This document shows positions 21,901 to 35,652 of a stretch of 64,000 bases of DNA, in pieces (the stretch's first letter is position 1; every line of letters begins with the position of its first letter). This stretch comes from Tillandsia leiboldiana (taxonomy: Eukaryota; Streptophyta; Magnoliopsida; Poales; Bromeliaceae), in the NCBI GenBank assembly GCA_029204045.2, contig CM055062.1, forward strand, positions 9,047,705-9,111,704, written 5' to 3'. The position numbers and the translations under genes were made by a program. The notes beneath the pieces are model-generated. The model saw nothing but the letters and a program-made list of their open reading frames with translations. It had not been told where the DNA came from and did not search any database.

Positions 21901-22857
21901 CCGTAGCGGTCTACCGCTGCGGCGTGCTCCCGGTTTGCGCCGCCGCCGCCTGTTGTCGTGGACCCGGTCCACGCCTGGACCCGTGCACAGCCCTCAGCCT
22001 AAGAGTCCGGAAGCTCCGTTTTTAGCCCGTTTCGCCCCGTTTTTGAGTGTTTTTGACCCCGACGTTGTTTTTAACAACAATTCTTACTGTAGCTTTTTCG
22101 GGCACAAGGTGGGAGTGTTTTAGCTGGAGCTTCCGCACATCTTCTTCTTCGTGTTTGAGGTGGGTACACCTTAGAACCTCTTTATGCGCAATTTCGTTAA
22201 TGTTTATCATGTTAAGGGGTATGGTGGGCGACGTGGACCTCCGAATTAACGAATATCGCGGTGGGAGACTAGACGGGCAGTTCGCCCTCTCCGAACAATG
22301 GTAGGGTTGTTCGGAGCATACTAGCGATGGGGACGGTGATCGGTGCGACCATTCGAAAATCGGAAGGTGGGTTCCTCTTTCGACAGTTCAGGAGTCGGAA
22401 ATGAGGGTAATTAGTAAGAGTAAAGTATTAACATGTTAAAATATTGTTAACCCCTGTATAAGCTTATGTTTTATTATCTTTATATTTATGGCGACTGGGG
22501 GTTGCGGTGCTCGGTGATACATCATGTTGTGGGTACTTTTCCGATGTTTGAGATTACGGAATTATGGGAATGGTGTAGATACAAAGTAATTGCATGAATT
22601 ATGATTGTTAACCCCGTTAATGTTTATTCTATAATATTTCCAATGTTATGGCGACCAAATGTCGCGGTGCCCTATGTGAGGTATGTGTACTTGGTTAGGA
22701 TGCTCAAGGCTGCTACACGCACACCAGCGGTTTGGCCACCGCGAGGGTGTGCTTTTCCGGAAAAGTGGTATGTTGACCCGTGTACCCCACAAGGTGACGT
22801 AGTGGGGGCCCCCGTAGGTGGGGGGTTAGAGGCGCTAAGGTGCGAGCGGTGCGACCC

Positions 22858-22960
22858 ACCGAGGTAGGTGCTCGGCGTGGTTTATCGAGGTAGGTGCTCG
22901 GTCTGGTTTACAGAGGTAGGTGCTCGGTCTGGTTGCCGGGGCAGGTGCCCGGGTTAGGTT
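22858..22960 (+). repeat. Short tandem repeats in E LTR
   Basis: GAGGTAGGTGCTCGG(T)CTGGTTT-type units of about 27 bp occur three times, ending in a diverged GGGGCAGGTGCCCGG unit. Confidence 0.65.
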
Positions 22961-23759
22961 ATGCAGAGAGGAGGGTTATCGTGGATTGCATATTGAGGAG
23001 GGCGGTTGCTCTGGATTGTTCTTACGGTTTGCTTTAGTTACAACCTTCTTGCATTTCATTCTTTATACCATGTGTCGCAGACTTCCCACTCTGTGACCGT
23101 TTCCGTCAGGGGTGAGAGCTAGGGCGACGGTGAGGCCGCGGTAGGAGTACTTTTGGTCATTCGAGGCCATAGACTGTGTTTATTTCATATTCTGCGCATT
23201 TCATTACCTGTTAGTAGCTTGATATGTGGATTTCGATACACCTATGGGGTCGATGTGGATGTTGGAATGTTTTTTATACCTTTGTGGATGGATGTTTGCT
23301 TTATTATCTCTTAATTGACCATTTTTCAAACTACTGAAAAGGTATTGCGAAAATAGTTTTGAAAATATGGGTGTCGTGTGGGCACCGGTTTAAAACTCTG
23401 TGGATTTATGGATTGCGAAAATAGTTTTGGAAATTATGGGTGTCGTGTGGGCACCGTTTTTAAAGCCTGTGGATTTATCCTTTCAAAGTTAGTCGGCCTC
23501 TTTATTACTTATAGAAAAATGGTTGTATGTACTCGACTGTTGAACTAGTGTGGTTAAAGTGATGATTGTATGGTTATTGTAGTCAGGACGCCGTGCATAT
23601 ACAAAGGAGACTCTGCCCGTTTGCAGAGTGAATTTGTATATGCGGCGGGTCTGGGCACGCACCGGGGGAGATCGGTTTCAAAAAAAATATATATATATAA
23701 GCAAATTTAACTCTTTTCAGTCGCTGTCTTCCGCTTAATGAATCCCCCGGGGCGTGACA

Positions 23760-25158
23760 CTAATGACCAATCAAGTATGGTAAATGTCCATATATAATCT
23801 GATAACTAGATAATGACCAATCAAGCGTGGTAAAGGTCCAGATATATCGAGCAAGCTGATAACCAATCAAGAAGGATCAATATCGAAGTATAATGATCAA
23901 TCAAAGTAAGAAGGCTCAAGTATCGAATCTGGTCTATAATGAAGCATAGGGGTCCGACCAACTATGGCACCCCAGAGGGCCGAGATGATAAAGCCCAGAC
24001 CGAAGAAAACCCACCTAAGTGTAGGCGGTCCAACAACTCCACCGGAAGGCTCGTGGGCCGGAGTCAGACTGTAGAGACATGGATCATGAACACAGATCAG
24101 GGACGGACTCACACATACCCAAACCACTGACTCACGCTGCACCAAAAGCTTAAACCTGGATCTTTTCCAAATTCCTGTAAACCGCCGAAAATCCGCCGAT
24201 CGGCCAACTTTGACCCAAGCAACGCCTACGGATTTCCGAATTCAGCGAAACTTCACGTGCGGCCCCAGAACGCTTCACTGAAGACGTTCGGGCAATAATA
24301 TACTGTTGGGTGCATCTCTAAACTCGAACAATGCCATAATTACTAAAATACCCCCGAAAAATTCCTTTTTTGATTTTCGGGAGTTACTGGCAATAACCCA
24401 CGGCTGCTGGATCATCCAGGGCTATGCTGGGAACATCAAACAACAAGGCGTAATCGCTGTAATTCCTCGAATTACGTGATTAACGCCGGGTTGCCGATAA
24501 ACCGACGATTTTGCCGATTTACGGTTCGATAACCGATTTTCGCTCAACGAAAGCCATTGAATCTCCAACGAAAAGCTTAGAGATCATGGGCACACAGCCC
24601 AAGACAGCATGAGAGGTAACAATTACATCGAGACCCCTAGGGTTCTGTAAAATTGCATAATTACATGCATTTTGGAGCCTTTTAAGCTCGTATAAATTTT
24701 TGAAACACTTTTAATTGAACCGAGGCCACCAGCAGGTGGGCATCGACATTCTAAACACTGTGCTCACCATTTGGGAGCAGCACAAAACCTGAGGACAACT
24801 TCGGGTCAACCTTTCCTTAGGCAATTAGGCTAAACTTGCATTTTATACCTAACCACTTGATCAACAACCAAATTAAGGTGAGCATCATGCTCAGGAGGTT
24901 CAAGAAACTAAGAGGCTCACCCTGAGGGTGCAGCCAAGCTGCTGGAACAGCTTAAGGGAGCATCCACCTGAGCATCTCTGGGTCAGGCGCCGGCGCGCGG
25001 TGGCGGCGGTTGGCCAAGCTTCATCCTTGCGGCCAACCCAAGCTCAACAATGGCATCTCTCTATACAGAGCTTCTGGGCCGCATGCAAGGATTCCATTGG
25101 GTCCTATGCGACCCAAGGAAGCTTGCCGGGCATGTGGACGGCGGCGGAGAGCGGCTGC
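23760..25158 (-). repeat. D-related gypsy LTR, minus strand, 3' half (split by F2)
   Basis: Its reverse complement follows the middle of the D LTR (about 43570-43720). A shared run near 24580-24600 is CCCATGATCTCTAA-type sequence, followed by TCAATGGCTTTCGTTGAGCG. The LTR is cut at 25158 by F2 and resumes at 32982. The left boundary is uncertain because no TGTCACG end is seen. Small open frames here are not credible. Confidence 0.55.
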
Positions 25159-26758
25159 TGTCATGCCCCGGGGTCGAAATTGTGACCCGGGCTCGCCAAC
25201 AAATCCGCCACCTATACGAAAATCCCGCATAGGTGAAGCGTCCAACCTGCAAAGATGAAACTATAGCTAAACAGATATCAGAGCTATAAAGTAAACTTCT
25301 AATAAAAACTCAAATCCATCCACTGTACAACTGAAAATAATGATACAATATCCATCTCCCAAAAATGATCATCATACAATATCCTCTGATACAATAACCC
25401 ATAACTCAATAGGGAGGTAAACTGAAATAATACATCAGTGTACAGACTCTCAATACAAATCAAATCCTCACAATACAACAGTCTCTCAAATGTAAAAATA
25501 AACAATCCACTGACTGTACTAAAGATCTCCAAAGAGGGGGGTACCGCTACTCTCCAAAGACGGGTAGGGATCTAGCTCATGACTCCCTCGCCTCGAACAG
25601 CAACCGACGAACCAGCAACTCCCGCAGAAGACTCTGCAAAACCAAGGAGAGGAAGGAAAAAGGGAGGGGGAAAACCCCTAACAGGTGTGAGAACTACACC
25701 AACACGTAGTTTTCAGTGGGTACCGCCACCAGGCCCGACGGTCTGCCCACTAAGTCTACTAGAGGCATAAGATAATGATGCAGTAAAGACTGAATAAGAA
25801 AAGCTGGAGATACTCTACAGCTACCATGCCTCTATCCAAATGCTCAATGGGTGATACCGATGAAAAGATATGCAACCACTCTAACCTGAGGTGCCCACAT
25901 CGACCCAATCGTAATGACTGCCAAAAAGGACCAGTCAAGTCTGCGCTAACCTACAACCACCTCCCAAGCATTGGGCAAGAATTACGTAGGCGTCCCAACG
26001 GACTAATAAACGCTCACCTACAGCCACCTCCCACGCATGGGCAGGATTTACGTAGGGCGTACCATGAACCAATATACCATCGCATCCGGAGCGGCACTCA
26101 AGGGGAGCGACCCCACTGAGGAAAAGAATCGAGCAGAGATCGAGAATCAGAACTGAAGCACATGTAAGCTGTAATCAAAACCATGATCGAGCAGATCGTA
26201 AGAACTCACCGACCCAAAACAACGAACCCAACCGACCAACTACACCGGGACCGAGAATTCCAGGAAGCTGACGCCTACACCCCAATCAAACAAGAATAGG
26301 TTCCAGGCACAGCCGCCCGTAGCTCTCCTCCCGAAAAGAGGCAGCCCTTGGAACCCATGTCACACGTATCTCAATACAGCAGGGCTGGATCACAACTATG
26401 ATCAAAGTGGGAAAACCCATCCACTAAGAAAAACTCGATCCCTAATCTGATGCACAAGTAAACATCCGGTCAACCGCCCAATATCCGCGGTTGTCGCAAC
26501 ATCCCACAACCCACAATCAAGTCCAACCTGTCCCAGACTCAAAGTCTCGACTACACTATCCCAAACCCCTGCTCGAACCCGAGCAACAGGTACCACATGT
26601 CTAAAAGAAAATGAGAAAAAACACAATCATGGTTTCTCCTAAGTCAAGTCCTAATATGATTGTGTAGCAGTAAAAGATGGCCTATCTAGATGTCCATACA
26701 AGCATGCAAGTGTCCTCAAGGAAAATAAAAGAAAGAGTATATCAACTAGTGGCTCCAC
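25159..26758 (-). repeat. LTR F2, left part (3' end of a minus-strand solo LTR)
   Basis: Starts TGTCATGCCCCGGGG, the reverse complement of the gypsy LTR end, and runs parallel to 26759-28480 of F1 (same family). It is split by F1 at 26758 and continues at 30697-32981. Flanks GCTGC (25154-25158) and GCTGT (32982-32986) make a target duplication with one mismatch. With no internal region between its ends, F2 is a solo LTR. Confidence 0.75.
26754..26758. repeat. Target-site duplication TCCAC, left copy (F1)
   Basis: TCCAC before F1 is repeated at 30697-30701 after it, defining the insertion of F1 into F2. Confidence 0.85.
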
Positions 26759-29700
26759 TGTCACGCCCCGGGGTCGAAACTGCGACCCGGGCCCGCCAAC
26801 AGATCCGCCGCCTATACAAAACCCCGCATAGGCGAAGCGTCCTACCTGCAAGAAAAGGGACTACAGCTAAACAGATATCAGAGTTATAAAATAAAAGTGC
26901 TGAAAAACTAAAACTAATCATCTGTACAACTGGAAATAATGATACCATATCCATCTCCCATAAATGATAATCATACAATACCCTCAAATACAATAAATCA
27001 GAACTCAGAAGGGAGGTAATATGAAATAATACATCAGTGTACAGGCTCTCAGTACAAGTCAGATCCTCACAATACAATGATCTCTCAAAAGCGGAAAAAT
27101 AAATAATCTAATGACTGTACTCAGGATCTCCAATGTAGGGGTACCGCTACTCTCCACAGACGGGTAGGGATGTAGCTCGCGACTCCCTCGCCTCGCAGAG
27201 CAACCGCAGAATCAGCAACATCCACTAAGACTCTGCAAAATAAAGGAGAGGAAAGAAAAAGGAGGGGGAAAACCCCCAATGGGTGTGAGAACTACACCAA
27301 AAAGGGAGTTCTCAGTGGGTACCACCGCCAGGCCTGACGATCTGCCCACTAAGTCTACTAGAGGCATAAGATAACAATGCAGTAAAAACTGAACAAGAAA
27401 GCTGGAGGTACTCGAGAGCTACCATGCCTCTATCTAAATGCTCAAAAGGGGAAAACCAATGAAAGGTGTGCAACCACTCGCACATGAAGTGCACAATCGA
27501 CCCAATCGAGCTGACTGCCACATCTGGTCCAGTCAAGCCTGCGCCCACCTACAACCATCTCCCACTGCTGGGCAGGAATTACGTAGGGTGTCCATACGGA
27601 CTAACTCGCTATCGAATAGTGGCACATGCAGCCTATAGTCGAAATCCATGCTCTTTCTCAGAACGGATGGACTCAAGGTCCTCAACATCTCACACAACGA
27701 TCAAAGTACTCTCAACGACACTGGACCACCGTCAAACCAAACGGCTCCCAACAACACTAGCACTGGTCTAAACTCAGCTACCAGACTCCACTCAGCCCCC
27801 AGGTACGAGTGCAACAATAAAAGTATCTGACCGAATAAACCCAATCAAATGAACCGGTATAAAACCTGATACTGCCTGCTCTGTCATCAATCTCACGAAC
27901 TCAGTATCTCCACTGTCCAACTGACCGGCACCCGTCATGGTCTAAAGCCTACTCCGGAGTGGCACTCGAGGGGAGGGACCCACACGAGTAAAGTATCACT
28001 GTAACCAGTATCATTAGTATCATAAAATAGCAGGACTGGATCACGACTCTGATCAAAGTGGGAAAACCCATCCACTAAAGGGAAACCCGATCCCCAATCT
28101 GATACAACAGTAAACAATAAGTGGGAAACTCCATCCACTAAAGGGAAATCTGATACCCAATCTGATGCACAAGTACATATCCGGTCAACCACCCAATATC
28201 CGCGGTCGCCGCAAAACCCCACAAGTCCACAAGCTAAACCAACCTGTCCTAGACACAAAGTCCCGACTACACTATCCCAAACCCCTGCTCGAACCCGAGC
28301 AACATGAATCTAGAATCTAGAAGGAAAGGAGAAAGAACAAACATGGTTTCTCCTAAGTCAGATTCCAACATGATAGTGTAGCAGTAAAAGATGGCATATC
28401 TAGATGTCCATACAAGCATGCATTTGTCCTTAAGGAAATGAAAGGGAGTAAATCACATAATAGCTCCACAAGGGTATAAATAACATGCCAGAATCCCTAA
28501 TGAACTACACCTGTCCATAATCCAAGATCCACAATAACTCCTCGGAGTAATATCCGCACATAGATACATAAACCTCCTCCATCTAGTAATCATAGCATAA
28601 AAGACTGTGTGCAACATGGCATGCTAAAAGATCACTACTATAGTATGTCAATCTACATGATCTAGGCCATTCTTCAAGCTTCCATCTCGATGTTAGATAT
28701 TGTACAATTAAACATGCATGATGACAATCACATAGGGTAAATTCCCTTAGGTAAGCTTTTACTATTCATTATCATGAATATCCAAAACTTGCAAGTCCTC
28801 AATAATATTTAACATGAATATTAATCTTGCAATTTTCTTATACAATCATCCTTACTAGATTACCTCTCAACAACATTCAATGTACCCTAAACATGCATGC
28901 ATTCTAACATAAAGAATTAGAGAACCGTCCACTGGTTCTAGAGATGAAGCAACCCACCTGAAACGCTTTCCGCAGGCAAAGCCGAAGTCGGTGAAGTGCG
29001 TAGTCACACGCTATCCAAAATCCGCTGAAACCGCACTCTCGGTACTCAGTCGCGCAAGCCTCAGCTCCGATCAACCTCACAACAACAACACACTAATCAA
29101 ATACCCCAAAACGCACCCGCTATTTTGCAAAATAGCACAAAGAAGAGGGTTTTTCACCTGCGTGCAGCCTTTCGAAAAATCCAAAAGATTCACGGTTGCG
29201 ATCCTCGCGATGAGTAGATCCAAAACGAGTATTTACACATCCCGTTCCGACACCTGTAGGCCAAGATATAAATACAACAACGCGATATGCCGAAGTATCC
29301 ACAAACAAAATTCTGTAGGAAACCAGTCTGAAAGAAGCATAACTATCACCTTTGAATAGTCCTCCAAAAATTCCAATAAAAATACGAGCGCGTTCCTCTC
29401 GAAGCGTAGATATCAATCGAGTCCTTAAACGCCTCATTTCGATGCTCGTAGACCGAGAAAAATCAACAATACTCCACCGCTGTCCCATACCTCGCAGCAG
29501 TACAAAGGGTCACAAAAATACCTCGGGAACCATGCCAAAAACTCAAAATTAGACGACGTAATCCACACAAAAATCGAAGGCGTACCTCTCGTAAACGCGC
29601 TGCCGTGAAAATCAGCTCAAAAGTCCATTGGGGTAGTCCAGGGGGTCTCTCGGACTGAAAAGCGACGGTAGAAGCCCAAAATTGAAGGAGCGTCGAAGTG

Positions 29701-30696
29701 CGCCGCATCCCAGAAAACGCCGATGCCGCGGCCCCCCCAAAAAAAAATCCTAGATCCGTCGGGGAGTAGAGGACGAATGGGTGAGGGCTCTGCTCAAAGG
29801 GGAGCTCCAAAAAAATCACCAAAACCCACACAAGAGAGCACCAAATGCCTATTTATAGGCTGAAATCCGGAAGAAAATACACTTCTGGGTGCATTTTCTG
29901 GGCGCCCGGAATTTCCGGGCGCAAACAGTGCCGCCGAAGAGTCCTGTACCGTGCAGCGCCCGAATCGCTGAGGTTATGCCACGTCAGTGCAAAACAGCGG
30001 ACAACAAAATCGGCCGCCGTGTTGCGCCGCGTGGCCCGCGCCCACGCTGACGCGTGGCGCGCACCCAGCACCGCCCGGTCAACGGCCGCCTGCCACGCCC
30101 ACGTGCGCGTTGCCAGCGCCGCCTGCGCCCCCTGCCGCGCACGCTTCCCGAGGCCTGCCGCACCAGCCTATGGACCGCGCTCACTGCACCAGCGAATCAC
30201 TTGCTGCCACGTGTCTATACCGTGCAAATAGGATGACGCCATGTGGCACACACCCCCGCTGCACCGCGCGCCTGCGCGCTGCCCGCGCCTGCTTCCGTGG
30301 GCCGAGTCCACTGCGTCGCCACTCCCGCTCCACCACATGGCGTACGGCGCCAATCGGAAGCCGCCACGTGGCACCACCTTGGTCCACCGGTCCACCGTGC
30401 ACCCGAAAACACTAGAAAACTTCCGGGTGTTCGTTTTCGGGCGTCCGGACTCAGAAAAATACAACCAAGTAGTCGATTTCCATCGTTTTCGCGCGCTGAG
30501 TCCAAATCCGATGTCCGTTTTGCCCAGTTCCACTTCTAAAATTCAGTGAGGCATTCAAATACACTCGTGATCTATTTTTCACACTGAGTCCATCACTTGT
30601 GTCCAATTTGCACATATTCACCTCCAACACTCAACATAAGCCTCCAGAAGCTGCTGATCCAACAGTAATTCTATCGCGGGGATTCAAGTCCTCACA
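26759..30696 (-). mobile_element. Solo LTR F1 (gypsy-type), minus strand
   Basis: 3938 bp from TGTCACGCCCCGGGG to CTCACA, with perfect 5-bp flanks TCCAC and no internal domain. It is therefore a solo LTR left by recombination between two LTRs. Read on the minus strand it begins TGTGAGGACTTGAATCC. It holds a GC-rich section (about 29900-30400), a TATA box at 29849-29857 and a T/G-rich transcribed part. ORFs up to 142 codons in the GC-rich part overlap on both strands and are unlikely to be real. Confidence 0.85.
29849..29857 (-). promoter_or_regulatory. TATA box of F1
   Basis: CTATTTATA on the + strand is TATAAATAG on the minus strand, downstream of the GC-rich U3-like section. It is conserved in F0 and F2. 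Confidence 0.6.
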
Positions 30697-32981
30697 TCCA
30701 CATAGGTATAACCAACATGCCAAAATCACTAATCAACTACACCTGTCCATAATCTAGGATCTATCATAAATCATCATAGTAGTACCCGCACATAGATATA
30801 TTATCCTGTCCCCTTGGATAATCAAAACTCATAAAACGCTATGTGCTAACATGACATGCTAATATATCACTACTATAGTATATCAAACCCACATACATAG
30901 GCCAATGATTAATCAGGATAATGAAGCAAGCATGATTTCTATCTCATCTAGTAAGAACATAACCATCTATAATATGCTAGATCTCAAATCCACTAAAACA
31001 TGCACAATAATCAAGTAAGCATCAATCCACATGATCTAGGCCATTTCCCATGCTTACATCTCAATCGTATTGGTTGTATATTAAATCATGCATGCTATCA
31101 ATCACAGAGGGTAACATTCCTTTAGGTAAGCTTACATCAACCATCAACATGGATATACACTATTGCCAGTTCTCATAATACGTAACATGAATATAAACCT
31201 TGCAATTCCTGATACAATTACCCTTACTAAGCTTACCCCTCAATCACATATATTATACCCTAAACATGCATGCATTCTAACAGATAGAATTAGAGAACCG
31301 TCCACCGGTTCTGGAGACGAAGCAACCCACTGAAACGTTTTCCGCAGGCAAAGCCGAAGTCGGTGAAGTGCGTAACCACTCACTATCAAAATACGCCGAA
31401 ACCGCACCCTCGGTACTCGGTCGCACAAGCCTCTGCTCAAACCAACATCATAGCCAACAACACAACCAACACCCCAACAACACACCAAACAGCACTCGCT
31501 GTTTTGCCAAAATAGCACAGAGAAGGGGATTTTTCACCTGCGTGCAGTCCTCCGAAAAATCTAGAAAAATCACGGTTCCGATCCTCGCGATGATTAGATG
31601 CAAATCGAGTATTTATGCTTCTCATTCCGACACCTGTAGGCCAAGATACGCACAAAACATCGCAGTAAGCCAAATTCCCTCACAATCACAAGTCTGCGGA
31701 AATCTGTCCCAAAGAAGCTTAAACATCACCTTCGAAATGACTTCCAAAAATTCCGTTAAAAACACGGTCGCGTTCCTCTCGAAGCGTAGATGTCGATCGA
31801 GTCCTTAAACGTCCCGTTCCGATGCTCGTAGGCCGAGAAAACCTAATAATACTCCACCGCTGTCCAAAAGTCCGTCGCAGAAAAAGGGGTCAAAAGATAC
31901 CTCGGGAACACCACCAAAAGCTCAAAACGGAGTGAAGTGATCAACACAAAAATCGAAGGCGTACCTCTCGTGAACGTGCTGCCACAAAAATCGGCTCAAA
32001 ACTCCATCGGGGTGATCCAGGGGACCTCGCGGAATGAAATGCGACGGTAGAAGCCAAAATCGAAGGAGTGTCGAAGTGCGCCGCGTCGCAGAAAACGCCA
32101 ATGCCACGGCCTCCAAAAATTCCAAGAATCCATCAAAAGGTGGAGGAGAGGGAGAAGAAGAACTTTGCTTCAGGTGGCACCCAAGAAAAATGGCCAAAAA
32201 CTCGAGAAAGGGGAGAGAGGAGGCCTATTTATAGGCAAATCCGAAATAGGGGGGGTTCTTGGTACATTTTCGGGTGCCCGGGACTTCCGGGCGCTGCACA
32301 GGGAACACCAAGGCAGCGCCCGGATCGCTCCGGGCGCGCCATGTGTCCCGAGACACGCTACAGATGGGCGCGGCCAACCGGGCCTCGCCGCGTGTCCCGA
32401 CAAAGGGGCGGGGTGGGCGGCGCCTGGCGAATGGCGGGGCGCCACGTGGCGGCCCCCCACGTGGGCGCCATGCCGCCCCCGCCATCCCCGCTCTGTCCCC
32501 ACCTGCCCCGACCTGCCCCCGCCTATCCCACGCTGCCACGTGTTCGCGGCCAACCTTCGCTGCGCCCAGCGCACGCGCCTGCCGTGGACCGAGCCTCTCC
32601 GCAGCGCCACGTGGACCACGCCGCGTGAGCCGGCCTCTCAGCGGCCGCCACGTGTCCACCCCGGCGGTCCACGGCTCCCCCGTGCACCCGAGTGCATTGA
32701 AAACTTCCGGGTGTCCGTTCTCAGGCGTCCGGACTCAGAAAAATACATCCAAATAATCAATTTCCATCGTTTTCACGCGCTGAATCCAAATTCGATGTTC
32801 TCTTTGCCAAAATCCACTTCTAAAATTCAAAGAGGGCATCCTAATACACTCGTGATCCATTTAACGCGCTGAGCCCCTTTCATGAGTCCGATACGCTCAC
32901 AAACACCTCCGATACACAACCTAGGCCTCCAGAAGCCGCTGATCAAACAGTAATCCTTTCGCGGGGATTCAGGTCATCACA
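30697..32981 (-). repeat. LTR F2, right part (5' end of the minus-strand solo LTR)
   Basis: Continues F2 after F1 with the second TCCAC. It parallels 28450-30696: the 'CTCGCGATGA' region near 31583, the TATA box 32225-32233 on the minus strand, a GC-rich section at 32280-32700, and the end GGTCATCACA at 32981. Frames of 149-235 codons here are compositional artefacts. Confidence 0.75.
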
Positions 32982-34330
32982 GCTGTGGCGCCGGAGCAGG
33001 AAGCTCGGCTAAGAGACAATAACCCAAAACTAGGGTTCAACTATGCCACCTCCACACCGCACCATCCACTACCAAACTTCGTGGAGATGATCCAGGGACC
33101 CTACAGAACTTTCCCATCATTTTAGATCCTGGCCTAAGCCGTCGGGTGTGCTACGGGGTCGAGACGGAGGAAAACTAGGGTTCCGGTGGTGCAATTCCAC
33201 CGCCGGCAACCCGACGATTTTTCGACCTCAAGGCCTGGCTAGGGGGAATCCTTGGCAGCTAAGAAGTCTACTGCATGTGGTCCCGGGTCCAAGAAACCAA
33301 GGGAAAAGAAACCCTCACCTCGTCGGAGTTGGAGAAGAATGGAGGAAGCCTTGTTGCTCTTTCCGGCGTTGCACGGCCACGGCACACCACCAGGTCCCGC
33401 GGGCTTGTCTTCTGGGAGCAGGAGATGACCTCAGAATGCTCTAGAAGAAGCTCCCCCCTGCTTGGCGCCTTCTTCTTGATTCCAACCTGAGAGCACAAGT
33501 CTCTTGCTTGGTTTGGTTTTTCCCCGTCGGCCAAAGCTTTGGGGAGGTGTGGCGACGCTTGGGGAAAATGGGATGGAGGTGAAGAGGCTGGTGGAGCTCT
33601 GGTCCAGGCCTTAATGGTTGTGGCTTTACCTCCCAAGAGCCAAGGCCATTAACGGTGTATTTTGCAATAAAATGCAATTTGGTCCTTCTACAAGCACTCC
33701 CGATCCCTGAGCTTCCTACTGTAGATGCAAATTGCATGGAGGACCCTCTCCAAGAAGCCCTAAACACTTTGGTCCAAAGAACTTCTACATTATTGCAAAA
33801 ATATCCTCATTTTTACTATTTGTTGTGTTTTTCGAGGTACTAGGGTGGTCAATTTGAAAAACAGACTTCGCCACGGCGTCCGGCTCGATGAAACCAATTG
33901 AGTAGCATATTTTGTTTGTTGAATTTGCATCCCGATAAATTCTCGATCCAAAAGGAATAATATATTTCACTATTTGGCACGCATTTCGATGCCCTAGGCT
34001 CGTCGGACATTAAAACGGACTGCGCCATTGTTCTCAGAATGATGAAACCGTTCAAATCGAGTATCTGCATCGTTCGATTCGGACTCCAGACGGTCGATCG
34101 GCCAACATTGGCCAGAGAGGGAATTAAATCAGGGATTACTATTCACGACTTAAGTTGTGGCCCCGCCTCCGTTTTTCGCTGTTTTTGAGGTGATCGGTCC
34201 GTCAGATCGAAAATTGGTTCGCGCCAACTGCAATCAATTTGACAAGACGGATCTATTGGCGATTTTAGTTTTTCGAGTTCGGGCCCGGATCTGTAAATCT
34301 GAAGACAGTTTTTTGAAAACTCCGATAATT
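32982..34330 (-). repeat. D-related gypsy LTR, minus strand, 5' half
   Basis: The reverse complement matches the first part of the D LTR. Clear shared stretches are GACTTCGCCACGGCGTCCGGC near 33864 (D: 41474-41494 region) and TTCACGACTTAAGT near 34142 (D: 41205-41220). The terminal TGTAGCAC is not found, so the right end, placed at about 34330, is approximate. With 23760-25158 it is the host of F2. Confidence 0.6.
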
Positions 34331-34583
34331 TATACTTTTCGACTCATAAATATCCCAGAAAATATATTTAAATTTAAATTTTGGTTTTCAAAATTCACGG
34401 TTACTATAGATATACATCAACAATTTAGAATTTTTGAAGAAATAAATATGAAAAGCTGAACATTGTAGAAATATATCTATTGTTCCATATGTTTAGATAA
34501 AGCTGTATGAAATTAACCTTTTTTAAAATTGGGACAAACTTTGGGACACAATTATCCAATAAGTATAAAACAAATGAATTTAA
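34331..34583. other. Intergenic AT-rich sequence
   Basis: I see no coding region, repeat family match or structural signal in this stretch. It may be the decayed tip of the preceding LTR or older host DNA. Confidence 0.3.
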
Positions 34584-34586
34584 ACT

Positions 34587-34833
34587 CACTACAACAAAAT
34601 TAGGTTATATGGACACATGTTTGTGACACTTTTGTATAAGTGTTCTATCTATATCCAAAATTAGGTTATAGGGACATATTTTTGGGACACATTACAAAAA
34701 TGTGTCGCTATACACCCTAACGACGACACATATAGCAACACTAACAATAAGTGTTGATATTTTTACCAGTGACACTTTTTTTATATTTTAGAAACACTTA
34801 AAAGTGTCGCTATAACATAAATTTGTTGTAGTG
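34587..34833. mobile_element. CACTA-type MITE, 247 bp
   Basis: The ends are CACTACAACAAAATTAGGTTATA and the inverted TATAACATAAATTTGTTGTAGTG, giving about 22-bp imperfect terminal inverted repeats. Flanks are ACT at 34584-34586 and 34834-34836, a 3-bp target duplication as made by CACTA (CMC) transposases. No coding capacity. Internal GTGACAC/GTGTCGC copies repeat the subterminal motif. Confidence 0.85.
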
Positions 34834-34836
34834 ACT

Positions 34837-35386
<550 letters not shown>

Positions 35387-35429
<43 letters not shown>
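35387..35429. repeat. Microsatellite (CT)n(AT)n
   Basis: CT repeats at 35387-35410 and AT repeats at 35411-35429. It is the inverted counterpart of 35003-35158 but much shorter. Confidence 0.9.
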
Positions 35430-35652
35430 AGAGCTTATATACCACCAAGCAATTGGTGCTTGTAAATTTTCAACCGTTAGATCTACCCCTTTGACTAATT
35501 TCATTTTTTAAATCATTCTATCTACCAACCACTTACTTAACCCAAGGGGTCCACTATTATCCTAACTATTCATCCTTTCATCCAATGACTAAAACCTATA
35601 AGCACCAATAACTTGGTACTTTTAAAAGTATAGGAGTTATATATATATATAT
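35430..35652. mobile_element. MITE-like inverted repeat 2
   Basis: Left AGAGCTTATATACCACCAAGC-AATTGGTGCTT; right AAGCACCAATAACTTGGTAC then TATAGGAGTTATAT. The arms pair imperfectly and use the same ACCAA-TTATTGGTGCT core as repeat 1, so the two belong to one superfamily. A (TA)n tract borders it on each side. Confidence 0.6.

Larger units (their letters stand above)
20453..23759 (+). repeat. Element E 3' LTR (Tekay-like gypsy)
   Basis: Begins TGTAGTGTCCTGG after the pol end and ends CCCCCGGGGCGTGACA; 3307 bp. The last 700 bp resemble the end of the D LTR ('GGAGACTCTGCCCG', 'GGCGGGTCTGGGCACGC'). It includes a GC-rich 87-bp tandem repeat. No 5' LTR of this element is in the window, so E is 5'-truncated. 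Frames of 126-273 codons across the GC-rich part overlap on both strands and are not genes. Confidence 0.8.

Noticed and set aside
21302..22123. Long open frames (up to 273 codons) on both strands in GC-rich sequence
   Set aside because: They come from an 87-bp tandem repeat whose length is a multiple of three and from lack of AT-rich stops; no domain, and all six frames are open together.
32068..32872. Frames of 149-235 codons on both strands in F2
   Set aside because: They lie in the GC-rich U3-like part of a solo LTR, overlap on both strands, and the same region of F1 does not keep the frames.
33148..33767. Frames of 98-122 codons that could be a host gene fragment
   Set aside because: They lie inside the D-related LTR, overlap on both strands and show no domain.
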